DNA of 64,000 nt from Balaenoptera acutorostrata (taxonomy: Eukaryota; Chordata; Mammalia; Artiodactyla; Balaenopteridae). Shown here piece by piece: positions 23,846 through 36,578 of this stretch; the first letter of the stretch is position 1; every line of letters starts with the position of its first letter. The notes under the pieces are model-generated. The model ran no database searches. It was given only the letters and a program-made list of their open reading frames with translations, and was not told the DNA's origin. The stretch is from the NCBI RefSeq assembly GCF_949987535.1, contig NC_080064.1:43419937-43483936 (forward strand), read 5' to 3'. The position numbers and the translations under genes were made by a program.

Positions 23846-24136
23846 TTTTTTTTAATGCACCCACTTTATTTTTTTTTTTTTAATATTTATTTATTTATTT
23901 ATTTATTTATTTGGCTGTACCGGGTCTTTGTCATGGCATGGGGGATCTTCGTTTCCTCGTGTGAGATCTTCGCTGCAGCACAAGGGATCTTTAGTTGTGG
24001 CATGTGGGATTTTTAGTTGCGGCAGGCGAACTCTTAGTTGCAGCATGTGGGATCTAGTTCCCTGACTAAGTATCGAACCAGGGCCCCTGCATTGGGACCG
24101 TGGAATCTTAGCCACTGGACCACCAGGGAAGTCCCC
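23846..24136 (-). repeat. CHR-family SINE (tandem 'gatctt..gttg' body)
   Basis: Reversed; the body repeats short units such as gggatctttagttgtggcatgtgg, a structure different from the long CHR copies and closer to the Bov-tA/CHR common type. Clean 16-base target duplication, ctaaactgggattttt, at 23831 and 24137. Confidence 0.88.
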
Positions 24137-25080
24137 TAAACTGGGATTTTTATGACATGTTTGACTGATTCTTTCTTTCCCTTATACCATACTGTCTCTG
24201 ATTTTCAAGAGATACTTAAATACTATTCTGAAGCTTTACAAAACAAGCTCTGTTTCTATTAAGACCCCATGGGTGGCCAGAATCAGGCTCTGCCGTGCAC
24301 AACTGCTGTGGTAGGAAGAGGCCCAGCACAGACTCTTAGAATAAGTGATAATTGTTGCTAACATTTGTTGAACACTTCCTCTTTACCAGGCAATATCTTT
24401 CATTCATGTGTATTACTACTCTTAATCCTCATAAAAACCCTATGAGGTGGGCCCTACTAATATCTCCACTTTATCATGAAATCATTGAGGCTATTTCACT
24501 TGTCCAGAGTCACACAACCAGTCTATCTAATTCCAGAGCCCCCAACCCAAGACTTTATCTCCTCCTCCAGAGAATATCGGAGCTGTAAGGGGTCTTAGAG
24601 CCTTTCTAGTCTAACTACATTATTTTATAGATGACAAAACCAAGCCCCAGAGAGGGAAAGTTACTTATCTAAGATCATATAGTCACAAGTGACAGACACA
24701 CAAGCCAAGTGTCCAGACTTCCAGGTTAGTGGTCTTTTCATTATTTTAAGCTGCTGCCCAGCTTTCTGGTTATGGCTCTGTCACTTTAATTCTCTGAGTC
24801 TTAGCTTCCTCATCAGCAAAATGTGGATAATTAATCATACCCCAGAGGGTTCCCGTGAAAAAGTTAAATGGGTAAGAGATGTGAGAAGCACTTTGTAAAC
24901 TGTCAGTATAAAATGCAAGGGACGATCATTATTCATGCTTGGTGAGGGTCCTTCCTTCATGATCCCACAGCTCTTTGTACTTCGTTGGGTCACATTATGT
25001 TGCAATGAAGTTTATTTCAGTCTCTTTGAATAGTTTTTAAGCTCCTGAAGAGCAGGGGCATGTTTAATATAAAGATCTAA

Positions 25081-25208
25081 GGGGAATTCCCTGGCAGTCC
25101 AGTGGTTAGGACTCTGTGCTTTCACTGCCGAGGGCTTGGGTTCGATCCCTGGTCAGGGAACTAAGATCCCACAAGCCACGTGGCACGGCCGAAAGAAAAA
25201 AAAAAAAA
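25081..25208 (+). repeat. Short CHR-type SINE
   Basis: ggggaattccctggcagtccagtggttagg through cacggccgaaag and an A tail. Flanked by aaagatct on both sides. Confidence 0.92.
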
Positions 25209-25666
25209 GATCTGGCATAGAGGAAATGCTCAATAAATACGTGTTAAATTGCTCAGAAGGATCAGAAGGGTCCTGATTCAGATGTCTCTTGAGCATTTAT
25301 TGCACACCAGGCTCTGTGCTCTAAGCACTTTCATGTCTAATATTGCATTAGGAGCTGTCTATACTTTAAAGAGTATGCTTATTTCCCCAAAGACTTCAAG
25401 GGAGGCTAGAGTAGCCAGAGAAGACTTCATGGAGGGAGGCGTGGGCACAAAGGAAAGAGCACTGAACCCATAGGTAGAAAACCAAGTCTTGAATTTCCAC
25501 TCTACCAAACTTAGCTGTGTAGCCGTGTGATTCCCCCGCACCCCCACACACGCCCTGGAGCCTCATTTGTACCCAGAACCCTTCTAGAAAACCAGGAGGT
25601 ACCTAATGAACCTGCGTAGGATGAGGTATGGGGAGCAACAACCAAGAAATCAAACTGAGAGTAGGG

Positions 25667-26055
25667 GACTTCCCTGGTAGCGCAGTGGTTAAGAATCCGT
25701 CTGGGGGCTTCCCTGGTGGCGCAGTGGTTAAGAATCCGCCTGCCAATGCAGGGGACACGGGTTCAAGCCCTGGTCTGGGAAGATCCCACATGCCACGGAG
25801 CAACTAAGCCCATGTGCCACAACTACTGAGCCTGTGCTCTAGAGCCTGCGAGCCACAACTACTGAGCCCATGTGCCACAACTAGTGAAGCCCGTGAGCCT
25901 AGGGCCAGCGCTCGGCAACAAAAGAAGCCACCGCAACGAGAAGCCCGAGCACCGCAACGAAGAGTAGCCCCCGCTCACCACAACTAGAGAAAGCCCGTGC
26001 ACAGCAACGAAGACCCAATGCAGCCAAAAATTAACTAATTAATTAATTTAAAAAA
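25667..26055 (+). repeat. CHR-type SINE with a duplicated head
   Basis: The first about 39 bases (gggacttccctggtagcgcagtggttaagaatccgtctg) are followed directly by a complete long element starting gggggcttccctggtggcgcag at about 25705. A single target duplication, gagagtag, flanks the whole (25658 and about 26061). Confidence 0.9.
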
Positions 26056-26991
26056 CAAACAGAGAGTAGATGGGCGGCTGTGCAGACTGAGCCCTCAGAA
26101 GAGTCACTCAGACAGCCTCCAGTTTTCTTCTCCTCGGGAAACAATTTTCCAGAGTGGATTTAAATGAGACTTTAAATGTTCAAGCCAATTCGTAATTCTC
26201 CTCTTTACTAAACATGAAAATGAGATTCATAACAGTAGCCAGGAGAAAGAAGATGGGAAATCACTCCAGAAGGCAATCAATGGATTCTATTTATAGGACA
26301 GAAGCTTTCTCAGACAAAAAACCATTGCCTAGAGCTCCTCCTTCCCTCCTAATATTATTTGGCTCTTACAGCAGCCCTGTCTAATGAACATGGCAAATGA
26401 TGACTATTATCTCCATCTAATATCAAGGCTAAGAGAAATGAAAAGTCTTGCCTAAATTATGCAGCCAGCAAGTCATAGCTCTAGGTCTGTCTGCTCAGTT
26501 CTCTATTGTAGCAAGCAGCTCCAGGGGAGAGCAGTATTTGGGGGTTACATAGTGCTTTCCCCTGTTTCAAGTGAAGAGTGCTAAATTTTTAAAAATCCTA
26601 GGGTTGGGGAAAGCAGTATAGTCCGGGGTAATGAACACAGTCCTGGAGTCAGACCTAGAATCAGGTCTCAGCCCCACCTCTTGCCAGCTGTGAATATAGC
26701 CTTGGGCAAATTATTAAACTTCTCTGACGCCCCCTGAAAAATTGGGAACATAATAGTAACCATCTCATGAAGTTATTAGGAAGATTAATGGGGATAATGT
26801 GTCTAAGGACTTACTTTTAAATACCTGTTACTCAACAAATACATTATTATTTTTGTGGAGACTTCATTCTTCACATTCTACTACTTCTTTTTATTCTAAG
26901 AAAGAGAAGCGAACTGGTAATCACAAAAACAGTTGTATAAAAGTCAGAACTCTCCCAGTAAATTTGTATGTTCCTAAATGGTAGTAATTAC

Positions 26992-27093
26992 CTTTACCCT
27001 ATTTTTTGTCTCTGTAAAATTTTCCTGCAGTGAGCTGAAATTTACCATAATCCAGCCTATGTTTAGATACAACCCATCATTTTTTCCATCCAT
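26992..27093 (-). pseudogene. CALR4: CALR4 exon 2 with two premature stops
   Basis: Exactly 102 bases between an AG acceptor (catag, high side) and a GT donor (GTAATTAC, low side), the same length and phase as CALR exon 2. In frame it reads D-G-W-K-K-stop-W-V-V-S-K-H-R-L-D-Y-G-K-F-Q-L-T-A-G-K-F-Y, then R-D-K-K-stop-G-K. The W..W, SKH, D-Y/F-GKF and GKFY landmarks of calreticulin are all in register. The TGA at 27079-27077 stands where CALR has the Arg before the second Trp, the expected product of CpG decay of CGA. The TAG at 27001-26999 stands in the acidic EEK run. Each stop alone would remove almost the whole protein. The exon was easy to miss because it is the most diverged of the nine. 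Confidence 0.9.
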
Positions 27094-27214
27094 CTATGGA
27101 GTTAAAGAAGAAAAAAAGCAACATATAAAAATGGTTTATGTTTTTTTAAAGACAATGAAATACAGCCAAGGCTGATCAAGTGTTATGGGAACAGTAACGG
27201 GATATCAAAAGATA

Positions 27215-27385
27215 ACTCTGAACTACTGTATAGCGCAGGGAACTATACTCAGTATTTTTCAATAACCTATAAAGGAAAAGAATTTAAAAAAAAATATATG
27301 TAGGTACAGCTGAATCATTGTGCTGTACACCTGAGACTGACACGACATCGTAAATCAACTATACTTCAATAAAATAAAACAAAAA
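27215..27385 (+). repeat. Short L1 3' end
   Basis: ctgtatagcgcagggaactatactcag through aatcaactatacttcaataaaataaaac, the same 3' UTR type as at 1500-1670. It lies just upstream of CALR4 exon 2 on the gene's own strand. Confidence 0.8.
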
Positions 27386-30300
27386 GTAAAATAAAATAGA
27401 TTACTCCAGTATTCCTGAAATCCCCTTCACTATCTGATGCCTGAACCCCACCATTTATGCACTACCATATGGTTAGTGCTCCATTAATGCTCTAACCCAC
27501 CCTCCCCTATGAAAGTGAAATCCTGAAAACCACTACAGGAATGTTCGTTTGAAAGGCATGAGACACTCTCATAAAAGTTGGTGGAAAATATGGTTGGGGG
27601 ACTGAGCCCTTATACATATTTATGTTTAGTAAAATAAAATAATAAAATTAGCTTACCAAGTAAAGAGATTAGTAATATCACTTTATACTTCTTGAATTAG
27701 TAATGATGATATTGAACAATCAATTTCCATTTACCCTTTTTTATTGCTTAAACTTTTTAGACTCTCCTTTGCAGTTTCAAGGAGATGGTGATAAATTTGT
27801 TTTGCTTTGGCATAGATGGCATACAGACAAAGAGGCATTCTTTTTGGGACCTGGCACTCCATCCAAACATTCAGTGCCTTTCTGATTTTATGCCTCAGAG
27901 TTGCTGACTCCCACTTCCTGGACCCACCACAGTCCCAGAGTCATGGGGCAATTTGGCAGCTTGAGATGGAAGAGGCCTTGAGGGTAGCCTTTATTTCATC
28001 TCCTCCCTGTAGCTGAATTGCTCTTTCTCAAATCCAACTACCCAATATCTAGGGTTATTGCCTTAGCTCTGCCCATGAAAACCCCATATCAACATACATC
28101 TAATAATGCCACCCTGAGCTGGCTCTGTTGACTCCTATTACTCAAGTCTAACAAACACCTCCCTTCCTGAGGCCCAGGGGCTTGCTTTCTCTTGTCTTCC
28201 CCTGTCACTTCCAAGATCTTCGTGTTACACAGGCCAGAATGTCTCAGTGACCACCTCACCCATCACTCCTGAGGGAAGGACCCCAGCAGGTTCTTCCTGC
28301 CTCAAGTTGCTGTGGCTTGAATGAAATGGATCCTGCTTCCCTGACCATAGTTGACGCAATGAAGGATAAGAATTTATGTCAAAGTCAAAAGATTTGTTAT
28401 TATGTGTTAGACCCTTGTGTGGCTCCCTGAAAATTTCCCCTCATTTACTCCCATGGATAATGCTTTAAGAGAGAGATTATTAGTTACATTTTGCATCTAG
28501 TAAGTGGTGCACCTGAGATTTGAACCCAAATCTGTTTGATTTCAAATACTGCCTCTTCTCTGGAAGGAGAGGGGGAATGCAGGGAAAAGTGTTATGAAGA
28601 GAAAAAGCTTGTGTAATTTTAATAATAGCTACTGCTTAGCAACTACATGTCAGGCATTGTGCAGAGGGCCTTACATGCATTATCTCATTGTAGTCCAATA
28701 ATAGCTCTGTGACAAATGTCCTATTTTTTCCCACATTCAAAAGATGAGGAGAGTGGAACTCTGAAACTTGTCCAAGAACAAAGTTTGTAAGTTAAATGAG
28801 TAAGCAGGCTTGGACCCCGGCCTTTGCAACATCAAAATCTGTGCTCTTGATCCCTATACTGTATGGCTTCCCATGAAATCATGTGTGTGAAAAGTCCTTT
28901 ATAACCTAAAAAGTGTACAGCAAATGTAAGAATCAACCATAGTACTTTACAGTTTGTAATTAATAAAGTTATTTGTGTATAGTTTGAGTAATGTCTGTCT
29001 TCCCCACCAGACTGAGAAGTTTCATAACTATTTTACTAACCCTTGTGTCCCAGTTTCTAGCACAGAGTAAATCACCAAAAACATTTGCTGAATGACTGAA
29101 TGGATGCATGGTCATGCCTGTTGCCTATGCCATAGATTCTCAGCCTTACAAATGGATTGACTCATTTATTAATCCACTTGACAAATGTTAATTGAGTCTG
29201 GCATGCATGTTGAAACAGTTTACAGCTTTGACCTTGAACTTTATGATAGGAGAGGTTAGAACAGAACTCAGAACTTCTTATCACTAATAATTTTTTCTGG
29301 GTGAACAGTACTGATGCAAATCTAACTTGCCACAGTTTAAGATGTCCTCAAATAAGGAGCCTTTCTTGTTAGGAGAATAATGTCACCTGGTTAATAAAGT
29401 TCCATTTTAATGTTTTATACTTTCCTCTTAACATCATAACATCTTAACTCATAAAAGGCTCAAGCCAGAACGACCCTTCGTGGTCATTAACCTGACCTCC
29501 TTGTATTGTGTATAGAGAAAATGAAGCCAAGAGAAGGAAGTGACTTGCTCATGGACACAGTTGCCAGTTACAGAGCTGAGACTAGAGCCCAGTTCTACTG
29601 TACTCTGATCCTGGGCTCATTATTCCTTCATTCAACAAATATTTCTTGAGTTTTCATTTTATGCCAGGCACCAGGGGCACAGACTTGAATCTGACAAGGT
29701 CCCTCCAGGGGCCTACGAGCTTCAGGGAGCTCAGAGTCTGAAAAGACAGACAAGTAAACAATTACAATACAGTGTGGTAAGGGGAGTGATAGAGGGACAC
29801 ACAGGACAGTGAAATTCAGAAAAGCACTGACTGCCCTCCAGAGTCAGGGTAGATTTCAGAGAGGGCATGCCTGAAGAAGAACTGAAAAAGAAGAAAAGGT
29901 AGGAGTGGGTGTTCCAAACAGAATGTCTTGCATGTGGAAAGGCCCTGAGGCATGAAACACATGGTGTTTCAAGGGAAATGCAAGCAGTATTGTATGGTTT
30001 TGCAGGGCAGAGGGGCCAGATCAAGGAGAGCTCTTATTAATTGAGAGGAAGAGAGCAGTGTATTTACCAAGGTTGGATGCTACCATCTTTTTTTCCTTGT
30101 TAAATCTTTCCTTCAAACTGTTCAAATATCTGTATGTCCCCAGAGATCCAGCCAACAAAAAATAACAGGTGTTTGGGTGCTCCCACATCTAGCCGATAAA
30201 TGCACATAATCACAGCCACGTCTGTAAAGATGCAGAACCAAGGAGGCCAAATAACAATGATTCTTCTGTCAAATGAACTCATTTCCAAAATGTACCTCCC

Positions 30301-31537
30301 AGGATGCCTGGCTTGTGGTGTAGTTCAAATCAGAAGACTGGGCTAGGGCCTCATACCTTCCACTAGCTTCAGCAGGATCTTCAGCCTCTCTGAGACTCAG
30401 TTTATTCATCTATAGAAAGGTTTTACCTACCTCATCGTTTCTGGGAGAATTAAATGAAACAGCATGCAACACAGTGTCAGGCACATCGTAAGTGCTCAAT
30501 AAGTACTACTTGAAGCCGAATCTGTGTATGTGTATATGTATACAAAGATACATAATATCAAAGGTAAAGAGAGAAATATTTCTAGTCTTGAAGGTAAAAG
30601 TTGTGCCTTCCCCAGCACCTAGTCCTGAGCCTGGAACCGAATAGGTCCTTTAGAAAATGCTTGCATAATTAGATAAAAATACATATTTGTCACATTTATT
30701 CAACATCATCAGATTCTATTTTGCAAAAGAGAATTTGCTAGATAAACTAAAGCTTACCTCTTCAGGTACCAACATTTTGTCTACCGTTTTCAATGGAAAA
30801 GTTTTGTAGACGTTATAGAAGACCCTGACCCATTATGTAGAGAATCCTAAACAAAATTTTAAGTTTCTTGAAGACTCAAGCTCTGTACTAGGCTGTAATG
30901 TACAGCAGAAGTGTGAGTTTGTTTTGAAATTTTTCTGTCTCCGCTGTTCCCAGCTGTGAGCACTCACTTCTCCCTGAGGTCAGTGTGTTTGCCTCTAGCA
31001 ATCTACCCAGCTCTTGTGAAACCGGTGGACCTACATCCCTCTTACCTGCCTGCCAACTTACCTGTTCACTTCCTTTCCTTTCTTTCTGTCTACCAGTCTA
31101 ACTGCATGTCTGCCACATAGACCATAGTCACTCAGATATTTATCAACTAGTAAAAAGCTTTATGAGGTGGTGAATAGCACTGGATAAGAATCTTGGGTCA
31201 ATCACTTTTCTGAATCTGTGTTCTCATCTGTAAATAAGGATTATATTTAAACTCTTTAAGGAAAGGAATACTGTGCACGTAGTAGGTACTCAATAAAAGT
31301 TCGTTGAATGATAGATTGGCATGAGGACCAAATTAATTAAGATAATAGTAATAATTATTAATTAATAGGATGATGATTAATAATAACTATTAAAATTATT
31401 ATTTTTGCTGTCATTGAATGCGTATTGTAGTGGGTACTCTATTCATTTTGTAAGCTGTCATTTCTAATCAACTATACCCTAAGAAGCAGATAGCCAAGTT
31501 TGCTAAGAAAGTGAACATTAAACAAGAGCCCATATGT

Positions 31538-31613
31538 TTGAACTATGATAGAATTTAAGTCCTTCACTTAAATTTTTGAACTATGTTAGAATTTAAGTCC
31601 TTCACTTAAATTT
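31538..31613. repeat. 38-base tandem duplication
   Basis: Two adjacent copies of a 38-base unit starting ttgaactatg and ending cttaaattt, differing at one base (gata/gtta). Confidence 0.95.
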
Positions 31614-34020
31614 TTGCAGAGAACCTACACTGTGCCAGTGTGAGTGCTAGAGGCCAGGGTACAAACAAGACATAATCCCTCAAAGAGCTCAGGGTCTAAA
31701 CAGAGAGACAGACAAATAAATCATCTGCTTTTCTTATTTTATATTTCTTGGATTTTCAAAGTAAATAATTTATTGTAGAAGATGTAGAAAGCCCAGAGGA
31801 AGCAAACATGCAGTAAAAATATCCATAATCTACCTCCCAAGATGACCATTGTCAACATTTTACTATATTTCCCTCCAGCCTTTTTTTTCCTTTTCTGTAT
31901 GTTACAATGGCTCCTGCTCTCACCTCCACATCCCTGCAGCCTCTGGAGAGATCCTTGCCATCAGTTTGTACTTGAGACCTGGAAAGCCCAGCTGGATCAG
32001 GCCTCTTGGGTTTGGGCATCTGTCCAGGGTGATTCTTCCTCAGGCCCAGCATGTCCAAGTATCCACAATCCACAGATGGTCCCAATAGCTTATCAGTCAT
32101 AAGCCTAAGCAGCAGGCTGTTCCTCAGCAAGCCTGAGCCAGCTGGGCACAGAGGTCCTTTGTCTCAGAATGTCTCTTCAGCCAACTTTTCATGGTCAAGT
32201 CTGAGAACTGACAGAATTAACATTCACACACACGCGTGCACACACACACACAGACCTTGTGACTTCTGCATCATTCAGTCCCTCATCTGAATTCTGGTTT
32301 CTTTCTGTCTGATTTTGTACTTTGACAATGGTCTTTGCCGTCACCATTAGCTCTCCCCCTCACACCTGTTTATGTCACTAATTCAATGATTCTCCAATTC
32401 AATCAACCACAATTCCCACATATTTTAATGTGCCCTTTTTTTATGCGAAGTCTGAGATTCCAAAAGCTCACGTTGTCCCTGAGGCCACTGGTATGATTAC
32501 CTGCTGGCCACCTGACACTTGGCAGCTTGCATCAGTGGCCAGTGCATCCTTTATGGAGGTAAGAGACCTGGGTTCAACAAACATCTCTGCCACTGACTCA
32601 CTGTGTGACTTTGGGGAAACCACCTCTCCTCTCTAGGTCTCACTTTTCCCATCTGTACAATGAGAGGGTTGAATTCTAAAAACCCTCTAGTTGCCAAGTT
32701 GCAATGTGGCCTGAAATAGTCTGGGAAAACAGCAGAAAGAAAGGAGCCTGACTCAAGCTCTGCCACAAACCCGTAAATGGTCCTGCCATGTCATATCCTC
32801 TCTCTGGACCTCAGTTTTCCCATCTGTAAATGGGGAAAAGGAGGCCATTTGGGGCTAGATGAGCTTTCAGAGCCCTTTCAGTTCTGAAATTCAAAGAATC
32901 TAAGCTTTACCTTTCTTGGGGTTGCTAGGCACTAGTTAAAATGTGAGCCAGAAGGCCTTCAAGTACCAGATTCATGGGAGGCAATGGGGTGGGGAGCAGG
33001 AGTAATGTGAGAAAAATCAGTTTTGATATCACACAGTCCTGGGTTCAAATCCTAACTTTGCCATTTAATAGCTGTGTGACCTCAGACAAATTATGCAGTG
33101 TTTCTGAGCTTCAGTCATACTGTCTGTAGACTGGAAAAATAATTACTTTACAGAGTGAAGGTGAGAATTGGAGTGTGTAAAGCATCATGCCTAGTGAGTA
33201 AAACTATGCTTAATAAAGGTTACCTAAGGCATCAGATACAGTTTAGCTGTAAAAACTAGAGTTCGAAAGGAGGAAATTCAGTTCCAGAAAGAAATGGAAA
33301 GACAGAACAGTTCTCTTCATTTTTAATAGTTTTTAATTAAAAGAGTAACACAAGTTCATTGTAGAAAATAAAGTAAAAAAAAAAAAGTCATCTGAAATTC
33401 CATTATTTACCATTTACATTTTGGTATATCTTCATCTATTCCTTTCCTCTATGCACAAATATATTTTACATAGTGACAATATATGCCTTATATGTAATTT
33501 TGTACCTTTTACAACTAAGCTTAGATCATAAACACTTCCCCATGACATTAAGAACTTTCCAAACATTATATGGCTCTATCATACTTCACTTCATTGGGCC
33601 CCTACTGATCGATATTTAGGTTTGTCTCTGAATGTTTCCAATTATTAATAACACACCCCATCTCCAGTGACCTTCCATCCATTCCAGTTTAGCCATCTGC
33701 CCCTACATTCACACCTTGGACCTTATCGTGACCAGAAACTGCTCCACCTCTGAAATCTCAAACCCAAACTCCCCCCTCCATGATTGTGGCTTTCTATCCT
33801 CCAACTCTCACGCTCTGTTACTCAAAGTACACCTGTTCTTTGATCCCCTCCATTTTTTTCCAGTCAACTGTCTCCTTCCTATCTAATTCTCACAGTCCTT
33901 CCTTCTTCCCTCCCTCCCTCCATCTTTCTTTCCACAAAATTTTATGAGCATTTTCTATGAGCCGGGCACTGTACCAAGTGCAGGGGTTGTAAAGTTGATA
34001 GAGATGTGGATCCATCACCT

Positions 34021-34110
34021 TGCTCACTCCTCTCAACCATTTGCCTTTCTGCTCACTCCTCTCAACCATTTGCCTTTCTGCTCACTCCTCCCCTGCCCAT
34101 TTGCCTTTCT
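34021..34110. repeat. 29-base minisatellite, three copies
   Basis: Units start tgctcactcctc and end atttgcctttc. The first two are identical (34021-34049, 34050-34078); the third has a small change in the middle. Confidence 0.93.
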
Positions 34111-36212
34111 GCAAAAGCCCCACTGTGTCATCCAAACCTTCCACCTTCACTTTCCCTTTGCATCCCAAATTACCTACTTGAGCCCTACATGACTTCCTCT
34201 CTCAGCCGGCATTCTCCAAAACATAGCCCACGGCTGTCCTGTTCATTTCCCAGGTCCTCATCCATCCTTCAACCTACTGTAGGCAGTCTTCCACCCCCAC
34301 CACTCCTCTGAGTCATGAAATGGTCTCTTAACTGCAAAATGCAATGAATGCTTTCCAGTTTGCCTATTTGGCCTCCAAACCACTTTTGACACTAGCTGTG
34401 TAAACTTGGGAGGGTCACTCAACCTCTTTGAACCTCAATTTCCTCATCAGTGAAAGAGAGATATCATCTTTCTGACAGAACTGTTAAGAGATTCAATAAA
34501 ATAAGGTATAAAGAAAAAAAATCCACTGGTACACAATAAGCATTCAACAAAGATTAAGTTCTGACTCACTGCATTTGGTTTCCTGGGTCCTTGACAACCA
34601 GGAAGTGTTTGCCTTGGCTAGTATGAGCATTCTGATCTCTCGAAAGGGTCATTTCCCAGTGCAATTCATTCATTCATTCAAAAATAATTGAGCATCTGCT
34701 ATGTACTTGTTCTGCGGGCTACAGATACAGCAATGAACACAACAGAGAAGCACTGTGTTCTCAGGAGGTGAATCTAATGGCAAGGAGAAAAAGAAAGACA
34801 ATGAATAAACATGTAAACAAGAAATGCATCGAAGAGTGAAAAGTATTCTGAAAAATTAAGCATGCAAATGTTCATGAGGGAACTTTCAGGGGTGATGGAA
34901 ATGTTCTATATATTACTTGTGGTGGTGGTCACACAGGTGTTTATATTTTTCAAAATTCAGTGAATGAAACACTTCAAATGGGTGCATTTTATGTATATAA
35001 ATTATATCTCAAAAAGGTTGATTTAAAAAAATTAAATCATACAAAGGGATAGATATGTATATGGGGGGATACTTTCTGATAGAGTGAACAAGAAAAGCCC
35101 CTCCGACATTTAAAGAGACATTTAAGCAGAAACCTGAATGATGAGAAGGAGTAAACCATGTAAAGATCTAAGAGAATATTCCAGGCAGAAATCACAGTAA
35201 GTGCAAAGGCCTTGGGATGGGACTGAGCCTGGAGTGTCTGAGAAACAGCAAGAAAGCCAGTGTGGCTAGAATGTAATGAAGAAGCAGGAGATAAGATTGG
35301 AGAGACAGGCAGGGATCAGATCACGGAGGTTCTTATAGTTCATGGTGAGAAGCCTGGATGTTATTTTAAATCTAATAGAAAGACAGTGGTGGTTTTTAAG
35401 TTCCAGAATGCTACAATCTGATTTATATTTCAAAAGGAGCATTCTGAAATTTAGATGAGAAGAGACTATGGAGAAGCAGGAACAGAAGCAGAGAAGACAC
35501 TCAAATTCCTGCAACAGTCCAGATGAGTGGTGATAATAGCTTGGACTAGCATGGGCAGCAATATGAGAGGTAAAAAAAAAAATACCATATTCAGAATATA
35601 ATTTGAGAGTAGAGTCAATTGGACTTGTTGCTAGATTCGATGAGGGGAAAATAAATAAAAAAGAAATCAAAGATGACTCTTAAGACTTTTGACCTAAACA
35701 ACCAGGTGAATGGTTGGGTCACTTACTAAGATGGAGGAAACCAGGGGAAGAGCAAGTCTGGAGTAGAACACAAGAGTTTGTTTTAGACATGTTAAGTCTG
35801 AGATGCTCATGAATTTATGCACATCTGGTTTGTATAGCAGCCTCATATGAGTTTGGAAGAACAAGCCAGCGTCTAAATCTTCCCAGGTCTGAGTACCCTA
35901 ACAGTATTTGGTTTCTGGGTCTTCTACTCTGAGGATAAGCCTCAGAACCCTGGTGACCCCACTACCCAACCCTCCGCAGTCATCAGCCCCTCAGCACATC
36001 TCTCTGATCTCTCTCCTTTCAGCATAATAATTACATTTTGGGTTGATTCCTTTAAAGTAGGCACTGAACATCAAAAATTAACGTCTCTAAGTCCTACTGT
36101 AGGAAGATTGCTTGGAACATCATTTTTCTTCATAGGACGTGATTTTTGGATGCGTGTGTGTGTGTATGTGTGTGTGTGTGTAAGTTCAGTTCAACCATTC
36201 AATAATCCTTTT

Positions 36213-36578
36213 TTAAAAAATAAATTTATTTATTTTAGGCTGCGTTGGGTCTTTGTTGCTGTGTGCGTTGGGTCTTTGTTGCTTTGTTGCTATCTCTAGT
36301 TGCGGCGAGCAGGGGCTACTCTTCGTTGTGGTGCGCGGGCTTCTCATTGCAGTGGCTTCTCTTGTTGTGGAGCACGGGCTCTAGATGCGTGGGCTTCAGT
36401 AGTTGTGGAACGTGGGCTCACTAGTTGTGACTCAAGGGCTCTAGAGCTCAGGCTCAGTAGTTGTGGCGCACGGGCTTAGTTGCTCCGCGGCATGTGGGAT
36501 CTTCCCGGCCCAGGCATCGAACCTGTGTCCCCTGCATTGGCAGGCAGATTCTTAACCACTGTGCCACCAGGGAAGCCC
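36213..36578 (-). repeat. CHR-type SINE with an internal duplication
   Basis: Reversed long element; the distal part contains gttgggtctttgttgctgtgtgcgttgggtctttgttgc, a local duplication. Target duplication of about 20 bases, caaccattcaataatcctt and caaccattgaataatcctt, flanks it at 36192 and 36579. Confidence 0.92.

Larger units (their letters stand above)
23569..26991 (-). other. CALR4: CALR4 intron 2
   Basis: Reversed MIRs at about 23660-23830, 24340-24560 and 24590-24720; forward MIRs at about 24770-24905 and 26610-26800; reversed MIR at about 26375-26490. CHR SINEs at 23846-24136, 25081-25208 and 25667-26055 have separate entries. Confidence 0.7.

Noticed and set aside
30738..30860. Exon-like stretch on the minus strand ending in GTAAGC near 30757
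   Set aside because: I tested it as CALR4 exon 2. It has the wrong phase, no calreticulin match and stops; the true exon 2 is at 26992-27093.
34021..34110. Possible CRISPR-like repeat array
   Set aside because: Three head-to-tail 29-base units without spacers in mammalian DNA: a minisatellite.
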